A stretch of DNA of 10,034 nt, from assembly GCA_023249715.1 (NCBI GenBank), contig JAHFCA010000039.1, forward strand, positions 1-10,034, written 5' to 3'. Shown here one piece after another: positions 6,473 to 10,034 of this stretch; position 1 is the stretch's first letter, and the number at the start of each line of letters is the position of its first letter. The position numbers were made by a program, and so were the translations under genes. A model generated the notes under the pieces. It saw nothing but the letters and a program-made list of their open reading frames with translations. It did not search any database and was not told where the DNA came from. The stretch is from Elusimicrobiota bacterium (GTDB lineage: Bacteria; Elusimicrobiota; Elusimicrobia; 2-02-FULL-39-32).

Positions 6473-8005
6473 ATGGACGGATCGGAGTCTACTTTTGCAT
6501 CTATTTTAAGCCAGATTGAAACCTATCTTCCCTCCCAAGATTTAACCCTCTTAAAAAAAGCCTATCAGTTTTCTTTAGAAGCTCACCAAACCCAAAAGCG
6601 GGCTACCGGAGACCCTTATATTGTTCATCCTCTCGCGGTGGTGCAAACTCTAGCCGAATTACAGCTGGATCTGCCCACCCTCGCCGCCGGATTCTTGCAC
6701 GATGTTCTAGAAGATACTCCGATTTCTAAAGAAATAGTGCTAAGAGAATTTGGAGAAGAAATTACAAATTTAGTGGAAGGGGTCACTAAAATTAGCTCGT
6801 TGGAACAAATTCATAAAACCCAGGAAGAACTTGCCTTAGGAGCGGAAGAACTCTCTCGCCAAGCGGAATATTGGAGAAAAATGCTGATTGCCACGGCTCA
6901 AGATATTCGGGTGATTCTGCTAAAACTCTGCGACCGCTATCACAACATGGAAACCCTGCAGCACTTGAGTCCGGAAAAAAGAAAAAGAATCGCCGAAGAA
7001 ACTCTAACGCTCTACGCTCCCTTAGCGCAACGCCTAGGCATGTACAAACTTAAATCGAAGTTGGAAGATCTTTCTTTTAAATATTTAGAGCCAGAAAATT
7101 ATGAAACGCTCAATCTGAAATTAAAAGAGCAACGCGTTCAAGAAGAAGAATTCCTTAAGAACTATGTCGAAAAAATCGAAACGGTTTTAAAAGGCAATTC
7201 CATTCCCTATAAAATATCGGCGCGGCCCAAAAATATCTATTCCATTTACCGTAAAATGTTAAAGCAAAACAAACCGTTTGAGGAGATTCAAGATTTAATT
7301 GGGGTGCGCCTTATTACCGACACAATCGAAAACTGCTACGCCCTTTTAGGGATCGTCCACACTCATTTTTTCCCTCTTCCGAATACCTTTACCGATTATA
7401 TCGCGTTTCCCAAGACCAACTTTTACCAATCCCTCCACACAACGATTAAATTATCGGAGAAAGAAATTGTTGAAGTTCAAATTAGAACTGAAGAAATGCA
7501 CGAAGTCTGTGAATACGGAATAGCCTCCCATTGGAAATATAAACAAAGCGGTCCCACGCATCCGCAAACCACTCGTCCCTTAAAAGAAAATCAAAAATCA
7601 ATCGCCAAAGAATCGATTGAAGACCGACTGGATTGGATTAAGCAGATTTTAGAATGGCAACAAGACGCAAAAAGTCCCAAAGAGTTTATAGAATGGTTAA
7701 AATTAGAGCTCGAATTTGATGAAGTCTACGTCTTTACTCCTAAGTGGGAGGTAAAAAAACTTCCGCTGGGATCTACGGTTTTGGATTTTGCCTATGCCAT
7801 TCATACGGATTTAGGACACCATTGCATTGGTGGAAAAATAAACGACCGCCTCGTACGGATTGATATGGTTTTAAAATCAGGAGAACGGTGCGAAGTTTTA
7901 ACCAAAAAAAATCAAACGCCGCATAAAGACTGGTTAGAGTTTGTAAAAACTCCCAGAGCTAAATCTAAAATTAGAAAATATTTAAGAGAGACGGGGGAAA
8001 CTTAA
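6473..8005 (+). CDS. rsh: RelA/SpoT homologue (RSH), (p)ppGpp synthetase/hydrolase, short form ending after the TGS domain
   Basis: A 510-residue protein that makes and degrades the alarmone (p)ppGpp. The N-terminal HD hydrolase domain keeps its metal and catalytic residues: His52, His76-Asp77 with Glu80-Asp81 (HDVLEDT), and Asp154 and Asn158 in KLCDRYHNM. The synthetase domain has RPKNIYSIYRK (251-261), DLIGVR with Asp274, YQSLHTT (318-324), EVQIRT with Glu334, and GIASHWKYK. Where family members have RxKD or ExDD, this one has TFTD (305-308). A TGS domain runs about 416-478. The protein then stops, whereas typical long RSH enzymes (over 700 residues) continue into helical, zinc-finger or conserved-cysteine, and ACT domains. 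Downstream DNA encodes rpmB on the other strand, so this is not a simple frameshift. I chose the ATG at 6473; a TTG at 6410 would overlap thiG. No Shine-Dalgarno is visible. Confidence 0.92.
   Translation: MDGSESTFASILSQIETYLPSQDLTLLKKAYQFSLEAHQTQKRATGDPYIVHPLAVVQTLAELQLDLPTLAAGFLHDVLEDTPISKEIVLREFGEEITNLVEGVTKISSLEQIHKTQEELALGAEELSRQAEYWRKMLIATAQDIRVILLKLCDRYHNMETLQHLSPEKRKRIAEETLTLYAPLAQRLGMYKLKSKLEDLSFKYLEPENYETLNLKLKEQRVQEEEFLKNYVEKIETVLKGNSIPYKISARPKNIYSIYRKMLKQNKPFEEIQDLIGVRLITDTIENCYALLGIVHTHFFPLPNTFTDYIAFPKTNFYQSLHTTIKLSEKEIVEVQIRTEEMHEVCEYGIASHWKYKQSGPTHPQTTRPLKENQKSIAKESIEDRLDWIKQILEWQQDAKSPKEFIEWLKLELEFDEVYVFTPKWEVKKLPLGSTVLDFAYAIHTDLGHHCIGGKINDRLVRIDMVLKSGERCEVLTKKNQTPHKDWLEFVKTPRAKSKIRKYLRETGET
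8002..8005. other. Interlocked stop codons of rsh and rpmB (TTAA)
   Basis: The palindrome TTAA carries the TAA of the RSH gene at 8003-8005 on the + strand and the TAA of rpmB at 8002-8004 on the - strand. The convergent genes therefore overlap by four bases with no room for a terminator between them, and transcripts from each must extend into the other. Confidence 0.9.
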
Positions 8006-8193
8006 ACTACTTTTTGCACTTTGCCGGAACGAATGCAAGCGGTACAAACATAAACTCGGCGGACTGTTCCTTCCAGATTGACGCGAATTTTTTGCAGGTT
8101 GGGCAGAAAACGGCGCAAGGTATGTCTTTTAGAATGGCTCACAGATTTACCTGCTGCCGGACCCTTTTCACAAACGGTACATTTATAAGCCAT
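8002..8193 (-). CDS. rpmB: Ribosomal protein L28 (bL28), zinc-binding C+ form
   Basis: A 63-residue basic protein of the large ribosomal subunit, normal length for bL28. Family landmarks are GPAAGKSVSHS (11-21), the TLRRFLPNLQ region (25-34) and the C-terminal VYVCTACIRSGKV. Two Cys pairs, Cys5/Cys8 and Cys50/Cys53, form the zinc ribbon of the C+ type (family knowledge), as opposed to the cysteine-free paralogue many bacteria induce when zinc is scarce. The usual partner gene rpmG (L33) is not adjacent. The gene is the only one on the - strand, convergent with rsh and divergent from recG. Its ATG at 8193 lies only 9 bases from a consensus -10 box and has no Shine-Dalgarno, which suggests a very short or absent leader. 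Confidence 0.97.
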   Translation of the reverse strand: MAYKCTVCEKGPAAGKSVSHSKRHTLRRFLPNLQKIRVNLEGTVRRVYVCTACIRSGKVQKVV

Positions 8194-8202
8194 AGTTTTT
8201 AA

Positions 8203-8231
8203 ATTATACGAATCTGCCTCGGAAATGTCAA
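8203..8231 (-). promoter_or_regulatory. Perfect-consensus sigma70 promoter of rpmB
   Basis: Read on the - strand, TTGACA (8231-8226) is followed by a 17-base spacer and TATAAT (8208-8203). Both hexamers match the vegetative consensus exactly and the spacing is optimal. The rpmB ATG begins 9 bases after the -10 box, so a start site 6-8 bases downstream would leave a leader of only about 1-3 bases. Strong constitutive transcription suits a ribosomal protein gene. The -35 box includes the A of the recG start codon on the opposite strand. Confidence 0.88.
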
Positions 8232-10034
8232 TGAAATTAGAGTCCCCAATTCAATATTTAAAAGGGGTGGGTCCTAAGATATCCGCCCACTTCAGTAAGA
8301 TGGGTCTTCATACTGTAGAAGACCTGCTTACCTATTTTCCTCGCGCCTGGGAAGATCGCCGACAACTCTTTAATTTGCAAGAAGCTCGCTTTAAACAGGA
8401 AGGAACTTTTAAAGGAGAAATTATTTCAGTTCACTTTAAAGAGACCCGTCAAAGACTCTGTATTATTGAAATTATCCTTCAGGATAAAACAGGCCGACTC
8501 CCCTGCAAATGGATTCGAAGAAGATCGTATTATTTCGATGTCCTACAATCGTTTAAAAAAGAACTTAAAGAGGGAAGCGTTATTTTGGTGCATGGGAAAA
8601 TTCAGCCAGATCTTTATGGCCCCACTCTGATAGTAGAGGAGCATGAAATAATCCAAAATGAAAACCACGATTCTATCCATATCAATCGGATTGTTCCCAT
8701 CTACCCTACCACCGATGGAATTTCTAGCAAACTGATCCGCAAATTAACGCATGAACTTCTCCAATCGCTACCTCTAAAAGATCCGACACCTCCTACCATA
8801 AAGCAGTCTCTATCTCCCTTGAATTGGGCCATTAAAGCATTTCATTTTCCTGATTCCCTTGAAGAAAAAAATAAAGCCCGAGAGCGCCTTGCTTTTCAGG
8901 AGCATTTCTATTTTCAAACAGTTCTAGCCTTAGTGCGAAAACACCAACAGGTGCAGCGCACTCTGACTTATGAAATCAAAAAATCGCTCCTCACTCCCTT
9001 TAAAGAAAAATGTGGTTTTGAATTTACACCCTCTCAAAAAAAAGCAATTCGGGAAATTTTTAACGATCTCACGTCTCCACACCCCATGAACCGCCTTTTG
9101 CAGGGGGATGTCGGAAGCGGAAAAACAGTGATAGCGCTCTCGGCCATGTTGCTCGCCTGCGAAAATAAAATTCAATCGGTGCTGATGGCTCCCACTGAAA
9201 TATTGGCGGAACAACATGGGATCACTCTAAAACACTGGTTAAAGAATTTGCCGGTAAAAATTGGGTTATTGACCGGCTCTACGTCAAAAACAGAACGCGC
9301 AAAATTCTTGGAAGAGTGTAAAAATGGAACTATCGACATCGCCATCGGCACCCACGCTCTTTTAGAAAAAGAAGTTCAATTTTCAAAATGCGGTTTGGTG
9401 GTCATTGACGAACAACAACGCTTTGGCGTACAGCACCGTTTTGTTCTTAGAGATAAATTATCCGTTCCCGATATCTTAGTGATGACCGCGACCCCTATTC
9501 CCCGCACGCTCACTTTAGGCCTGTATGGAGATTTAGATGTTTCGACTATGACGGAACTCCCTCCTGGCCGCCAAAGAATAGAAACCTTTATGCTGAGCGA
9601 AAAACTGGCCTACAAAAAGGTTAAAGAAGAAATAGATAAACACCACCAGGCTTATATTGTTTACCCGTTGGTGGAGGAGTCGGACAGAATGGAATTAAAA
9701 TCGGCCATCCAAGAGTTTGAACGTTTAAAAAAAGAGATTTTCCCTCAATATTCAGTGGGACTTTTACACGGTCAGATGTCCGGAAAAAATAAAGAAAAAA
9801 TCATGAGGGATTTTTACGAAGGAAGATTTTCTGTTTTAGTCAGCACCACCGTGATTGAAGTGGGGATCGATGTCCCCAATGCCACGCTCATGGTCATCCA
9901 ACACGCGGAACGCTTTGGCCTGAGCACGCTACACCAGCTGCGGGGAAGAGTGGGAAGAGGAAAAGATCCATCCTCTTGTATTTTAGTGGGTCATCCGAAA
10001 AGCGAAGAAGCTAAAAAAAGAATTGAAATCTGCC
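8231..10034 (+). CDS. recG: RecG, ATP-dependent DNA helicase (3' end outside window)
   Basis: The frame is open from ATG 8231 to the window end, giving the first 601 residues of a protein that is usually about 680-800 long. RecG remodels stalled replication forks and branch-migrates Holliday junctions. The N-terminus IQYLKGVGPK (7-16) and the OB-fold wedge region (about 55-145) are RecG-specific. The helicase core has FTPSQKKA (265-272), Walker A GDVGSGKT (292-299), DEQQRFGV (393-400; most RecG have DEQHRFGV), TATPIPRT (419-426), TTVIEVGIDVPNA (539-551) and motif VI QLRGRVGRG (569-577). GGAA at 8221-8224 lies 6 bases before this ATG, favouring it over an in-frame ATG at 8225. It is divergent from rpmB with a 37-base gap. 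No separate promoter is clear, so readthrough from the upstream operon is possible. Confidence 0.96.
   Translation, partial: MKLESPIQYLKGVGPKISAHFSKMGLHTVEDLLTYFPRAWEDRRQLFNLQEARFKQEGTFKGEIISVHFKETRQRLCIIEIILQDKTGRLPCKWIRRRSYYFDVLQSFKKELKEGSVILVHGKIQPDLYGPTLIVEEHEIIQNENHDSIHINRIVPIYPTTDGISSKLIRKLTHELLQSLPLKDPTPPTIKQSLSPLNWAIKAFHFPDSLEEKNKARERLAFQEHFYFQTVLALVRKHQQVQRTLTYEIKKSLLTPFKEKCGFEFTPSQKKAIREIFNDLTSPHPMNRLLQGDVGSGKTVIALSAMLLACENKIQSVLMAPTEILAEQHGITLKHWLKNLPVKIGLLTGSTSKTERAKFLEECKNGTIDIAIGTHALLEKEVQFSKCGLVVIDEQQRFGVQHRFVLRDKLSVPDILVMTATPIPRTLTLGLYGDLDVSTMTELPPGRQRIETFMLSEKLAYKKVKEEIDKHHQAYIVYPLVEESDRMELKSAIQEFERLKKEIFPQYSVGLLHGQMSGKNKEKIMRDFYEGRFSVLVSTTVIEVGIDVPNATLMVIQHAERFGLSTLHQLRGRVGRGKDPSSCILVGHPKSEEAKKRIEIC

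Noticed and set aside
7950..8060. Searched for a rho-independent terminator at the rsh/rpmB junction
   Set aside because: No GC-rich stem followed by a T run is present on either strand.
8014..8202. Open frame of 62 codons on the + strand opposite rpmB
   Set aside because: It is antisense to a clear ribosomal protein gene and shows no family resemblance.
8177..8205. Possible + strand promoter for recG with TAAATT as -10
   Set aside because: No acceptable -35 hexamer at 16-18 bases; too weak to annotate.

Overview
This window is a compact, gene-dense stretch of bacterial chromosome (low-to-moderate GC by eye, with codons favouring A and T) from a Gram-negative organism that makes lipid A. 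It encodes parts of LpxA and RecG at its two ends and nine complete proteins between them. There is no rRNA, tRNA, mobile element, CRISPR array or prophage. No gap between genes exceeds about 40 bases. LpxI in place of LpxH, plus a Gfo/Idh/MocA dehydrogenase between lpxI and lpxB, recalls deltaproteobacterial and related candidate-phylum envelope clusters. That placement is inference and I cannot name the organism.

Layout: bases 1-4783 form a lipid A block on the + strand: lpxA (3' end only), lpxI, a gnnA-like dehydrogenase, lpxB and msbA. These would acylate UDP-GlcNAc (or an amino-sugar derivative), cleave UDP-diacylglucosamine, condense the disaccharide and flip the lipid A core across the inner membrane. 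The same strand continues with almost no gaps through a ZIP-family metal transporter, thiS and thiG (thiazole half of thiamine) and a RelA/SpoT-family (p)ppGpp enzyme. Neighbours overlap or are separated by 1-10 bases, so one long transcription unit is likely, with envelope, metal, thiamine and stringent-response genes co-transcribed.

At 8002 the layout changes. rpmB (ribosomal protein L28, zinc-ribbon form) lies on the - strand, its stop codon interlocked with that of the RSH gene in one TTAA. It is driven by a perfect-consensus sigma70 promoter at 8203-8231. recG then starts divergently and runs off the window end; its start codon touches the rpmB -35 box.

I do not see an undescribed multi-gene system. 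Points worth a second look are: the RSH enzyme, which ends right after its TGS domain and lacks the charged RxKD/ExDD residues; the near-leaderless, perfect rpmB promoter; the gnnA-like gene, which hints at amide-linked lipid A; and the altered N-terminal motif of LpxB.
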